Positions 26,700-34,720 of a stretch of DNA of 48,969 bases are shown one piece after another. Positions within the stretch are counted from its first letter, which is position 1; each line of letters starts with the position of its first letter. Source of the stretch: an uncultured Prochlorococcus sp. Lineage in GTDB: Bacteria; Cyanobacteriota; Cyanobacteriia; PCC-6307; Cyanobiaceae. The position numbers were made by a program, and so were the translations under genes. The notes beneath the pieces are model-generated. The model worked only from the letters and a program-made list of their open reading frames with translations, was not told where the DNA came from and did not search any database. The stretch lies in the NCBI GenBank assembly GCA_902534675.1, contig CACAQQ010000003.1, forward strand, positions 1 through 48,969, written 5' to 3'.

Positions 26700-27860
26700 T
26701 TGACGAATACAAGTAGAAATAGAAGAATTGGAATTGTTACGGCAAGTGACAGTCAAGAAAGATCAAAGGGTCAATTACATATTTACGATGGAGAAGGTAA
26801 GGGCAAAAGTCAGGCTGCTTTGGGCGTTGTGCTCAGGACAATAGGTCTAGGAATATGTGAAAAAAGACAGTCGAGAGTACTTCTTCTTAGATTCTTAAAA
26901 GGTCCTGAGAGGCCATATGATGAGGATTCGGCAATAGAAGCCTTGCAAAGAGGATTCCCACACCTCATTGACCACGTCAGAACAGGAAGATCTGAATTCT
27001 TTACTGCTGACCAAGTGACAAAGTTTGATATTGGTGAGGCTGATAGAGGTTGGAATATTGCTAAAGGAGCAATTGCGAGCTCACTTTATTCTGTTGTTGT
27101 ATTAGATGAGCTGAATCCAGTTCTTGATTTGGGAATGCTTGATATTAAAGAAGTAGTTGATTCTCTTCAAAATCGTCCTGATGGATTAGAAATAATAATT
27201 ACTGGAAGGGCGGCTCCTTCCCCTTTGGTAAGAATATCGCAACTCCATTCAGAAATGAGACCGCGTTCAATAGGAGACTTATCAAAACTTCCAGGAGAAA
27301 GGAGATTTACTGGTGGTATTGAGATTTATACAGGTGAAGGAAAAGGTAAATCAACAAGTGCACTTGGCAAGGCTCTTCAAGCTATTGGTAAAGGAATATC
27401 TCAGGATAAAAGTCATAGGGTTTTAATATTACAGTGGCTAAAAGGTGGCAATGGTTATACAGAAGATGCTGCCATAGAAGCTTTGAGAGAGAGTTATCCA
27501 CATTTAGTAGATCATTTGCGTTCTGGCAGAGATGCCATTGTATGGAGAGGTCAGCAACAACCAATTGATTATGTTGAAGCTGAAAGAGCATGGGAAATTG
27601 CTAAAGCTGCTATTTTGAGTGGATTATATAAAACAATTATTCTGGATGAATTGAATCCAACTGTTGATTTAGAGCTGCTCCCTGTTGAATCAATACATGA
27701 AACGCTTTTAAAAAAACCAGCAGAAACAGAAGTTGTTATTACTGGGAGATGTAAAAATGAACCTTCATACTTTGCATTAGCTGATGTTTACTCTGAAATG
27801 GTCTGTCATAAACATTATGCAAATGTTGGAGTTGATTTGAAAAGGGGTGTTGATTACTAA
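26700..27860 (+). CDS. cobO: Tandem-domain cob(I)alamin adenosyltransferase
   Basis: Adenosylates the cobalt of corrinoids in B12 synthesis. The 386-residue product is two CobO/BtuR-type domains in a row, each with a P-loop (GEGKGKS at residues 31-37 and again at 212-218), an IEAL-x6-PHL(I/V)DH block, a VVLDELNP or IILDELNP block and an ITGR block. Both copies keep the key motifs, so both could be active. The two-domain form is the usual cyanobacterial layout, as I recall it. The start is a TTG at 26700; no ATG lies nearby upstream. It is divergent from the LarE-like gene across 108 nt. Confidence 0.92.
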   Translation: MTNTSRNRRIGIVTASDSQERSKGQLHIYDGEGKGKSQAALGVVLRTIGLGICEKRQSRVLLLRFLKGPERPYDEDSAIEALQRGFPHLIDHVRTGRSEFFTADQVTKFDIGEADRGWNIAKGAIASSLYSVVVLDELNPVLDLGMLDIKEVVDSLQNRPDGLEIIITGRAAPSPLVRISQLHSEMRPRSIGDLSKLPGERRFTGGIEIYTGEGKGKSTSALGKALQAIGKGISQDKSHRVLILQWLKGGNGYTEDAAIEALRESYPHLVDHLRSGRDAIVWRGQQQPIDYVEAERAWEIAKAAILSGLYKTIILDELNPTVDLELLPVESIHETLLKKPAETEVVITGRCKNEPSYFALADVYSEMVCHKHYANVGVDLKRGVDY

Positions 27861-27873
27861 ATATTTTTAAATC

Positions 27874-29019
27874 TTAATTGCGTAATATTTTTTTTACTTT
27901 TTCAATGCCTCCCTCTATAGATCTAGATTGAATTTTGAATTTAGACAAGATTTTTGAAGCTTTTTCAGAACGTTTGCCCGATTTACATATGGTGAAAACT
28001 TCTTTTATTAAACTTTCTTTTTGAATAAATTTTAAGTCAGATTCTTGATTCAAATGACTAAGAGGTATGGAAATAGAACCCTCTATCGCAGAAGAAGAAA
28101 ATTCTTCATTTTCTCTGACATCAATTAAAAGTATGTTATTAGGTTTTGCCTTATATATGCTATTAAAATCAATAGCATCGATTCGGTCTATTTTAATATT
28201 TTCCTCAGAACACTCATTATCATTATAAAAATCCATAAACTGAGAAAGATTTTTTATTTGTTTATTTGTTTTGTCACTTTTTAGGTTTAATTTTTTCATA
28301 TTCATATTTAATAAATCAAATATCAAAATTTGCCCATCTAAAATTTTGCCTTTTTTCAAAATAATTTTAATAATTTCATTTGTCTGAAGAGTTCCTATTA
28401 GGCTCGTTGAAACACCTAGAACTCCATATTCTGCGCAACTAGGGATAGCATTTTTTAAAGGTGATTCAGGAAGCAAGTCTCTTAAATTAGGACTATTTTT
28501 ATTTAAATTAAAAACACTTACTTGCCCTTCAAACCCTTGAACACTTCCAAATACGAGAGGTTTATTTAGTATCAGACATGCATCATTTATCAAATATCTA
28601 GTGCCAAAATTATCAGAACAATCACAAATGACATCAAATTCTTGAATTATTTTTAAGACATTTTTGGAGTTAATTCTCTCTGCAAAAGTAAAAATTTCAG
28701 AGTTAGGATTTAATTTTTTTATCCTTTCTCTAGCAGAATCAATTTTAAGATTGCCAATTGTATTTGTTTCATGAATTATCTGCCTTTGAAGATTAGACTT
28801 CTCAACATGATCGTTATCTACTATTCCAATTTTTCCAATTCCTGTTGCCGCCAGACAAAGCAACACAGAAGATCCAAGCCCTCCTGCTCCAATACATAAG
28901 ACGGAGCTGTTTTTTAGATTTAATTGACCTTCATATCCTACCTCTTTAAGAGCTAAATGTTTTTGATACCTTTCTTGTTCATCTTTGTTTAAAAGATCAA
29001 ATTTGATATCTTTTGACAT
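27874..29019 (-). CDS. moeB: MoeB/ThiF-type adenylyltransferase with rhodanese domain, zinc site lost
   Basis: The 381-residue product combines an E1-like adenylating domain (residues 1-240) with a C-terminal rhodanese domain (about 290-381), like MOCS3/Uba4. It would activate MoaD or ThiS-type carriers and pass sulfur to them. The nucleotide loop is GAGGLG (44-49), with LQRQIIH and CSDNFGTRYL. The catalytic cysteine is C195 in PSCAEYGVLG and the rhodanese cysteine is C345 in CKSGKRS. Both zinc CxxC pairs usual in this family are missing: neither SPNLRDLLPESP nor KLNLKSDKTNKQ has cysteines. It converges on cobO with a 13-nt gap. Confidence 0.9.
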   Translation of the reverse strand: MSKDIKFDLLNKDEQERYQKHLALKEVGYEGQLNLKNSSVLCIGAGGLGSSVLLCLAATGIGKIGIVDNDHVEKSNLQRQIIHETNTIGNLKIDSARERIKKLNPNSEIFTFAERINSKNVLKIIQEFDVICDCSDNFGTRYLINDACLILNKPLVFGSVQGFEGQVSVFNLNKNSPNLRDLLPESPLKNAIPSCAEYGVLGVSTSLIGTLQTNEIIKIILKKGKILDGQILIFDLLNMNMKKLNLKSDKTNKQIKNLSQFMDFYNDNECSEENIKIDRIDAIDFNSIYKAKPNNILLIDVRENEEFSSSAIEGSISIPLSHLNQESDLKFIQKESLIKEVFTICKSGKRSEKASKILSKFKIQSRSIEGGIEKVKKILRN

Positions 29020-29197
29020 ATCGTTTTTAAAGTTTTCAAATACTATGAAAATATAATAATTTAAATAAAAATTTTAGACTTTTAATTCTTTACTTTTGTT
29101 CAGTAATATAAATGTTTTTGTCAGAACTAGATGATAATGTAATGATTTTATAGATCAATTAAGAATTTAAATCCTTAGAAAAACTTTATATCTCAAT

Positions 29198-29220
29198 ACA
29201 TCTAAAAAACATCTAAAAAA
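29198..29220 (+). repeat. Tandem 11-nt direct repeat in the CAAD gene leader
   Basis: ACATCTAAAAA occurs twice without a gap (29198-29208 and 29209-29219), about 100 nt upstream of the CAAD gene. It sits in the 299-nt gap shared with the divergent moeB gene. It could be a protein-binding site or a small slippage duplication. Confidence 0.55.
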
Positions 29221-29236
29221 TACAAAATGTTTCGGT

Positions 29237-29284
29237 TCGGAATTTTGCACAACAAAAAGGTAGTCAATCGGCAATTTTTCCGAT
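29237..29284 (+). promoter_or_regulatory. Candidate leader structure upstream of the CAAD gene
   Basis: Two competing stems can form. ATCGG (29267-29271) pairs with CCGAT (29280-29284) around an 8-nt loop. Alternatively TCGGAA (29237-29242) pairs with TTCCGA (29278-29283). They share the same 3' strand and so exclude each other. The shared strand lies 35 nt before the ATG at 29319. The remainder of 29020-29318 is AT-rich and shows no open gene. Confidence 0.35.
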
Positions 29285-29318
29285 ACTCTCTGGTTCATAT
29301 ATTAAGTTTACTGAATTC

Positions 29319-29672
29319 ATGAGTGATAACACTCCAGAGTCCAATCAAGACTCCGGCTCAGAAACCAAAAGCTTCTCAGAGAAGTACTCTGATGTAATGG
29401 GGAAAGTCAACGAAACCCTCGGTAATGTTGATTGGACTCAAATGGGCAAATATGGCAAAGCGGCAGGCATTATTGCAGTTGTCGTTATAGCTCAGATAAT
29501 AATTAAAGTTGTCATCGACACGATTAACTTTTTTCCTATTCTCCCCGGTTTACTCGAATTACTAGGTGTTATTGTTGTTGGTCAATGGAGCTGGCAAAAT
29601 CTTCGCACAAGTGAAAATCGTGAAGCTGTTTTAGAAAAGGTACAAAACCTTAAAAAGACATATTTAGGTTAG
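29319..29672 (+). CDS. CAAD-domain (CURT1-like) thylakoid membrane protein
   Basis: A 117-residue protein with an acidic, Ser-rich N-terminus (1-25), an amphipathic helix around residues 20-48, two membrane helices (about 48-68 and 71-90), and a C-terminal amphipathic helix (NREAVLEKVQNLKKTYLG). The order helix, two membrane spans, helix, and the segments FFPILPGLLELLGVIVVGQWSW match the CAAD/CURT1 family. CURT1 bends thylakoid membranes in plants and cyanobacteria; cyanobacterial CAAD domains also occur fused to aminoacyl-tRNA synthetases. It has a long leader with possible structure and converges on the fructosamine kinase gene (7-nt gap). Confidence 0.88.
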   Translation: MSDNTPESNQDSGSETKSFSEKYSDVMGKVNETLGNVDWTQMGKYGKAAGIIAVVVIAQIIIKVVIDTINFFPILPGLLELLGVIVVGQWSWQNLRTSENREAVLEKVQNLKKTYLG

Positions 29673-29679
29673 TTTAAGA

Positions 29680-30558
29680 TTACATATTGAGTATTGATTT
29701 TACGTAATCTTTGACTTGATTTATATATGATCCGCCAAACATATTGGCATGATTTAATATGTGGTAAAAATTATAAATAATAATTCTTTTATCAAACCCT
29801 TTTTTTACTGGAAAAATTTTATGATATTCCTCATAAAATTCTTTTCTAAAACCTCCAAACAATTTTGTCATTGCTATATCTACTTCATTATCAGCCCACC
29901 AAGATGCCGGGTCAAAGATAACTCCCTTACCATTTTTATCAATTCCTGTATTTCCTGACCATAAATCACCATGAACTAGAGAATTTATTGGTTTATGATT
30001 CAACAACTCTGATTTAATTTTTTCTTTAACTTTATTTATAGTTTCTTTATCTAAAATCGACGATTTAAGAATTAATAATTGCGGTACTATCCTTAAATTT
30101 AAAAAACAATCAATCCAATTATCTTCCCAGCCTTTCTTCTGATCTGTTGTTCCGATGAAACCTTCAACAGGAGACCCAAACATTTTGGGATTTGATTCAG
30201 ATGATTTTAAGTGCATTTCACCTAAGCCTTTTCCAAGCTTTTTTTGATTAAAGTTATCCATATCTATCCATTCAATTAGAAGAATCTCTATATTTTTTAT
30301 ATTTTTATATGCAATAACTTCAGGAATAACTAAGTTTTCTTGATTAATATACCTCCTCAAATTTTGAAGACAATATTTTTCAAATTTAAGAAATTTTTTG
30401 TTTCTAATGTTTTTTTTAAGGAATAACTTTTTGTTTGAGAATTTTATTTGCCAGGCACTATGTATATCACCACCATGTACTTGTTCAATACTTTTTGGAT
30501 AGGTTTCACCTAATTCATCACAAATTTCGTTAACTTCAATAGGTGATAATGTTTGCAT
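29680..30558 (-). CDS. Fructosamine-3-kinase family protein
   Basis: The 292-residue product belongs to the fructosamine kinase group within the aminoglycoside phosphotransferase fold. It has VHGGDIHSAWQI at the N-terminus, the catalytic loop VHGDLWSGNTG, and the metal-binding FDPASWWADNEVDIAMTKLFGGF. Members phosphorylate sugar adducts on protein amines so that they fall off. The substrate here is unproven. Its ATG (30558) stands only 6 nt from the ATG of the divergent crtD-like gene, leaving no room for a separate promoter. Confidence 0.92.
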   Translation of the reverse strand: MQTLSPIEVNEICDELGETYPKSIEQVHGGDIHSAWQIKFSNKKLFLKKNIRNKKFLKFEKYCLQNLRRYINQENLVIPEVIAYKNIKNIEILLIEWIDMDNFNQKKLGKGLGEMHLKSSESNPKMFGSPVEGFIGTTDQKKGWEDNWIDCFLNLRIVPQLLILKSSILDKETINKVKEKIKSELLNHKPINSLVHGDLWSGNTGIDKNGKGVIFDPASWWADNEVDIAMTKLFGGFRKEFYEEYHKIFPVKKGFDKRIIIYNFYHILNHANMFGGSYINQVKDYVKSILNM

Positions 30559-30564
30559 TTTCTA

Positions 30565-32070
30565 ATGAGAAAGTCCGAAGTAGTTGTTGTTGGTGCAGGT
30601 ATTGCAGGACTAACTTCTGCAGCGATTTTATCAAAACAAGGGTTATCAGTGAATTTAATTGAATCTCATACTCAATCAGGAGGATGTGCCGGTACTTTTA
30701 AAAGAAAGAATTATATTTTTGATGTTGGTGCTACTCAAGTTGCGGGTTTAGAGAAAGGAGGAATACATTCTAGAATTTTTAATTTTTTAAATATTCCATC
30801 GCCTGAAGCCACAATTTTAGATCCAGCTTGCATTGTTGATTTAAATGATGGTGGTCAGCCTATTCATATTTGGTATGAAAAGACTAAATGGATTGCTGAG
30901 CAAGAAATGCAGTTTCCAGGGAGTAGTAAATTTTGGAGACTTTGTACTCTCATTCATCAAAGTAATTGGATATTTGCTAACAATAATCCTGTATTACCTA
31001 TAAGTAATTTTTGGGATTTTTCTCAACTTCTTAAAGCACTAGTACCATCAAATCTTGTCACAGGTATCTTACTTAAATCTACTATTTTTGATTTATTGAG
31101 GATATGTGGATTATCCAAGAATGAGCGCTTGATAAAATTCTTAAATCTTCAACTAAAACTTTATTCTCAAGAGGATGTTTATAATACAGCCGCATTATAT
31201 GGATCTACTGTTCTTCAGATGTGCCAGCAGCCACATGGTCTATGGCATCTTAAAAAATCTATGCAGTCTTTAAGTGAAGCATTAGAAAGTTCATTGAGTA
31301 AAACTGGAGCTAATCTAATTTTTGGACAAAAAGTCAATTCTATAAATTTTGATGAAGTTAATATGTGTTGGAAAGTGTCTGCTAATTCGAAAAAACAATC
31401 TTTTATATATCAAGCAAAGGATTTGATATATACTGCCCCTCCACAATCTTTGCTCAAGCATTTGAAAGATCCTTTAAAAAGACAAAAAAATTATCAAAAT
31501 CGACTGAATAATTTGCCTGATCCAAGTGGAGCTGTAGTTTTCTATTCAGCATTAAAAAAAGAACATATTAAAAAAACTTCCTCTAATCATTATCAATTTG
31601 TTTCGAAAGAATTTACTTCTTTATTTGTATCAATCAGCGATGATGGCGATGGAAGAGCACCAAAAGGTGAGGTTACTTTAATTGCGAGTATCTTCACCAA
31701 GACTAAAGATTGGTTTGATCTAGATAAACAAACTTACATAAAGAAGAAAAATGATTTCATGAAAAAATTATCGTGTGAATTGGAAAGTCAATTTGAGATT
31801 GATCCCGAAAATTGGCTACATAGAGAATTAGCAACTCCATTGGGATTTGAAAAATGGACAAATAGACCTAATGGAATAGTAGGCGGGCTTGGTCAGAATC
31901 CAGATATTTTTGGTTTATTTGGATTATCAAGTAGGACTCCTTTTGAAGGTTTATGGCTATGTGGAGATTCGATTTATCCAGGAGAGGGGACTGCAGGTGT
32001 TAGTCAGTCTGCATTAATGGTTTCAAGGCAAATTTTAGCTTCCAAAGGTATAGAAAATTTTAGTTTGTGA
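30565..32070 (+). CDS. crtD: FAD-dependent carotenoid desaturase, CrtD-like
   Basis: The 501-residue product is a phytoene-dehydrogenase-type flavoprotein. It has the dinucleotide motif VVVVGAGIAGLTSAAILSKQGLSVNLIES near the N-terminus, GGCAGTF, and a C-terminal LWLCGDSIYPGEGTAGVSQSALMV, the second FAD contact. It most resembles the cyanobacterial C-3',4' desaturase group (CrtD, TIGR02733-type). The exact step cannot be read from sequence, and CrtH-type isomerases are relatives. The frame opens at a TTG at 30553, but the ATG at 30565, directly before the FAD motif, is the better start. The 3' end overlaps tyrA by 11 nt. Confidence 0.82.
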   Translation: MRKSEVVVVGAGIAGLTSAAILSKQGLSVNLIESHTQSGGCAGTFKRKNYIFDVGATQVAGLEKGGIHSRIFNFLNIPSPEATILDPACIVDLNDGGQPIHIWYEKTKWIAEQEMQFPGSSKFWRLCTLIHQSNWIFANNNPVLPISNFWDFSQLLKALVPSNLVTGILLKSTIFDLLRICGLSKNERLIKFLNLQLKLYSQEDVYNTAALYGSTVLQMCQQPHGLWHLKKSMQSLSEALESSLSKTGANLIFGQKVNSINFDEVNMCWKVSANSKKQSFIYQAKDLIYTAPPQSLLKHLKDPLKRQKNYQNRLNNLPDPSGAVVFYSALKKEHIKKTSSNHYQFVSKEFTSLFVSISDDGDGRAPKGEVTLIASIFTKTKDWFDLDKQTYIKKKNDFMKKLSCELESQFEIDPENWLHRELATPLGFEKWTNRPNGIVGGLGQNPDIFGLFGLSSRTPFEGLWLCGDSIYPGEGTAGVSQSALMVSRQILASKGIENFSL

Positions 32071-32899
32071 AATTATGTCTGACTTTTTTTGCTTCGGCAA
32101 GTTTGTTAGAAAGTAACTCCCAATTTTTTTCTTTAATAAGAGATTCAAGTATATCCAGCTTATTTTTAAAATTATTTATGGCATTTAAAATATTAATCTG
32201 ATTATTAATAGCTAAATCTAAGCCTAATTGTTCATTGCCACCGCCAACCCTCGATGTGTCAGCAAAGCCTGTAGAAGCTAATTTTTGCGTGAGATCTAAG
32301 AAAGATTGATTATTTTTTGTATGCGCAGTTTCAATTAGAGCAGAAGCTAAAAATATAGGCAAATGAGAAATTAGAGATACTGCTTCATCATGCTCTTTTG
32401 GCGAAGCTTTGCACATTTCACAATCCATTGATTTTATTAGCTCGGAAATAGTTCTGACTGCATTAAAATCACTATTTTGTGTTGGGGTAATGATCCATTT
32501 TGCATTTTTAAAAAGACTTTTAAAACCGGAATCAACTCCTTTTTTTTCTGTGCCTGCCATTGGATGAGATCCAACAAATAGAGGATGTAAATTTTCCCAT
32601 GTATTTACAATTGGTTCTTTAACAGAACCTACATCAGTTAGTATTGTTTCCTTAGGTATTGATTCTACTAATTGTTGAGATGGACAGATCAAATCTTTGA
32701 TAGGCAATGCCAAAATTATGAGCTCACATTTTTTTAATAAGCTCAGATCACAGCTAACAAAATTTGCAAGTTTTTTTTCTTTAGCTTTTTTTTCATTAAA
32801 TTTATTATTTGCTATTCCATAAATTGTATGGTTTAGGCTTTGGAGTTTTAATCCTAAAGAACCACCAATTAAACCTAATCCTACTATTCCGATTTTCAT
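32060..32899 (-). CDS. tyrA: Prephenate/arogenate dehydrogenase
   Basis: Oxidatively decarboxylates arogenate (the usual cyanobacterial substrate) or prephenate on the way to tyrosine. The 279-residue product begins MKIGIVGLGLIGGSLGLKL, a Rossmann NAD(P) loop. It contains VGSVKEPI, FVGSHPMAGTEKKGVDSG, where the histidine is catalytic, and SLISHLPIFLASAL. There is no fused chorismate mutase or ACT domain. The last 11 nt overlap the convergent crtD-like gene. It is divergent from the DinG-like gene across 95 nt. Confidence 0.94.
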   Translation of the reverse strand: MKIGIVGLGLIGGSLGLKLQSLNHTIYGIANNKFNEKKAKEKKLANFVSCDLSLLKKCELIILALPIKDLICPSQQLVESIPKETILTDVGSVKEPIVNTWENLHPLFVGSHPMAGTEKKGVDSGFKSLFKNAKWIITPTQNSDFNAVRTISELIKSMDCEMCKASPKEHDEAVSLISHLPIFLASALIETAHTKNNQSFLDLTQKLASTGFADTSRVGGGNEQLGLDLAINNQINILNAINNFKNKLDILESLIKEKNWELLSNKLAEAKKVRHNFTN

Positions 32900-32994
32900 A
32901 GTTTGATTAATTCAAGATCCTCTTATATTGATACCAATTTTTTGTATATTAGGTTCATAAATTTTGTATGTATTTGAAATTAAATTTATTATAA

Positions 32995-34443
32995 ATGCTT
33001 CAAATTTTAAGTCATCAATATTTGAAAAATTTTTTGAGAGATCAAAGAATTAATTGGGAACATATATATTCTTTTGGGAGGATAATTTCCAAATGTATTG
33101 AAAATGATTCTACATATTTAATTAATTCCGAAATTTTCTCAAGCTATGATTGGTTACCTCCAATTTTGATATCTCTATTTTTAAAGGAAGAGGATTCAAT
33201 ATTTATTCTATCTAAAGAAAAAATACAATTTATAAGCCGGTTTCAGATTGATTCATTGAAAAATCTAGGTTTCAATTTTATTTTAAAAAAAGATCAATTT
33301 ATTTTTGCAAATCATCATGTTCGCTTGATAACAATTCAAGATTTACTTAATGATCCCAATTCTCTTAATCTTAGAAACTACCAAATAGTTTATTCTGGAA
33401 TTGAGGATATAAAACAGGATTTACAAAATCATTTTAGAATTTCTTTACATAAAAAGGATTGGACAAAAAATTTTAAAGAATTTGAATTAATCAATCAAAA
33501 ATTTATAAATATATATGATTCCTTTAAAAAAAAGTTCTTTATGAGAAAAGTCTTGGGAAATACTAATATAAATTTAGATGAAAAAGAAATTAGTTTTTTT
33601 TCAAATTTTTTTCATGAAAATTCTTTTTTTTCTGAAAAATTTTTAAGAGTTAATAAAGCATTTTCTCAAGGTTGGGCATGCTGGGTAAAATTAAACGATA
33701 CAAATTTAGATTGGGATTTGTATTTGCAGCCAATAGATGAACTTTCTCAAATTAAGGAATTTTTTTCAAATAATAAATTTGTTTTTTTATCAGCATTGAG
33801 AAAAGATAATTTTTTCCAAATGTATCTTAAAAAGCACAATTTAAATATTGACTTGGTTGTCAATTTTAAAAGTAATTTTGAAGAGAAAAAGATTTCATTA
33901 TATATACCCTCTAAACAGTTGCTTCCTAATAATCCTTTTTTTACTAATTCAATCTTGGATAAATGTAAAAAGTTAATACTTTTTAGAAAGGGTTTAACTT
34001 TAGTTTTGTCTGATGATAATGATTTAAAAATTACCCTTGCTACAGAATTAGCTTCTAAGCACGGTAAGAGAGTATTGCTAGAGACAATTCCCTCTGGTAA
34101 AAATGAAATTCTTTGCTCTAGTTTTGACTGGTGGATTATGAATTCTTATTTAATTCAAATTCCAGAACAAATTATCATTCCTTTACTTCCGATCCCGAAT
34201 ATGTCAGAACCTATTAACGCAATTACAGTTTCTCATAAAAAGAAGCTTTCTCAAGATTGGTTTAGAGACTTCTTTCTTCCTCAAGCTAAAATAAAACTTG
34301 AAAGATCTATTTCCCCTTTGAGAAGAAATTCAGGGAAGTTAATAATCTTAGATGGAAGAGTAAATAAAAGAAATTGGGGAAGATTACTTTTGCAAAATAT
34401 TCAACCTTCAAAACAAATTAACTATATGCTACCTTTTGATTAG
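32995..34443 (+). CDS. DinG-like helicase relative, apparently ATPase-dead
   Basis: A 482-residue protein that matches helicases only in its C-terminal part: IIIPLLPIPNMSEPINAI followed by FFLPQAKIKLERSISPLRRNSGKLIILDGRVNKRNWGRLLLQ. This corresponds to the DinG/XPD-type end in which LPF...P, LPxAxxxLKQG..RLIR and xxDxR occur. The N-terminal 300 residues have no Walker A (GxGKT/S), no DEAH box and no iron-sulfur cysteine set. The DinG motif QGxGRLIR reads ERSISPLRR here. It may be a decayed helicase kept for DNA binding, or a gene losing function. It is very rich in Lys, Phe, Ile and Asn. The frame is intact and full length. Confidence 0.65.
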   Translation: MLQILSHQYLKNFLRDQRINWEHIYSFGRIISKCIENDSTYLINSEIFSSYDWLPPILISLFLKEEDSIFILSKEKIQFISRFQIDSLKNLGFNFILKKDQFIFANHHVRLITIQDLLNDPNSLNLRNYQIVYSGIEDIKQDLQNHFRISLHKKDWTKNFKEFELINQKFINIYDSFKKKFFMRKVLGNTNINLDEKEISFFSNFFHENSFFSEKFLRVNKAFSQGWACWVKLNDTNLDWDLYLQPIDELSQIKEFFSNNKFVFLSALRKDNFFQMYLKKHNLNIDLVVNFKSNFEEKKISLYIPSKQLLPNNPFFTNSILDKCKKLILFRKGLTLVLSDDNDLKITLATELASKHGKRVLLETIPSGKNEILCSSFDWWIMNSYLIQIPEQIIIPLLPIPNMSEPINAITVSHKKKLSQDWFRDFFLPQAKIKLERSISPLRRNSGKLIILDGRVNKRNWGRLLLQNIQPSKQINYMLPFD

Positions 34444-34472
34444 GTTATGATTTTGTAAATAACTAAAGAAAT

Positions 34473-34718
34473 ATGGGAGAAGCAAAAAGACGAAAAACAC
34501 TTGGGTTACCTCCAAAAAAGAATATTACAAAAACTAAAATTGATTCGTCTCCAAGAATATTTGAATGGCTACCTTTTACAATCAACCAAAGAGATAACTT
34601 AATTAAATTAAGTATTAAAGCCAGTTGGTTTGGAATCGGAGGGTTAGTAATCCTATGGATTGTAGTGAGATTTGTAGGGCCTGCTGCTGGGTGGTGGACT
34701 TTAGCTGATTCTTTATAA
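34473..34718 (+). CDS. DUF2839 small membrane protein
   Basis: An 81-residue protein with the start MGEAKRRKTLGLPPK, characteristic of the cyanobacterial DUF2839 group, a linker with EWLPFTINQRDN, and one membrane helix (about residues 52-70, WFGIGGLVILWIVVRFVG) followed by PAAGWWTLADS. The function is unknown. The N-terminus is basic and probably cytoplasmic. It follows the DinG-like gene by 29 nt and converges on recA with a 2-nt gap. Confidence 0.85.
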   Translation: MGEAKRRKTLGLPPKKNITKTKIDSSPRIFEWLPFTINQRDNLIKLSIKASWFGIGGLVILWIVVRFVGPAAGWWTLADSL

Positions 34719-34720
34719 AT

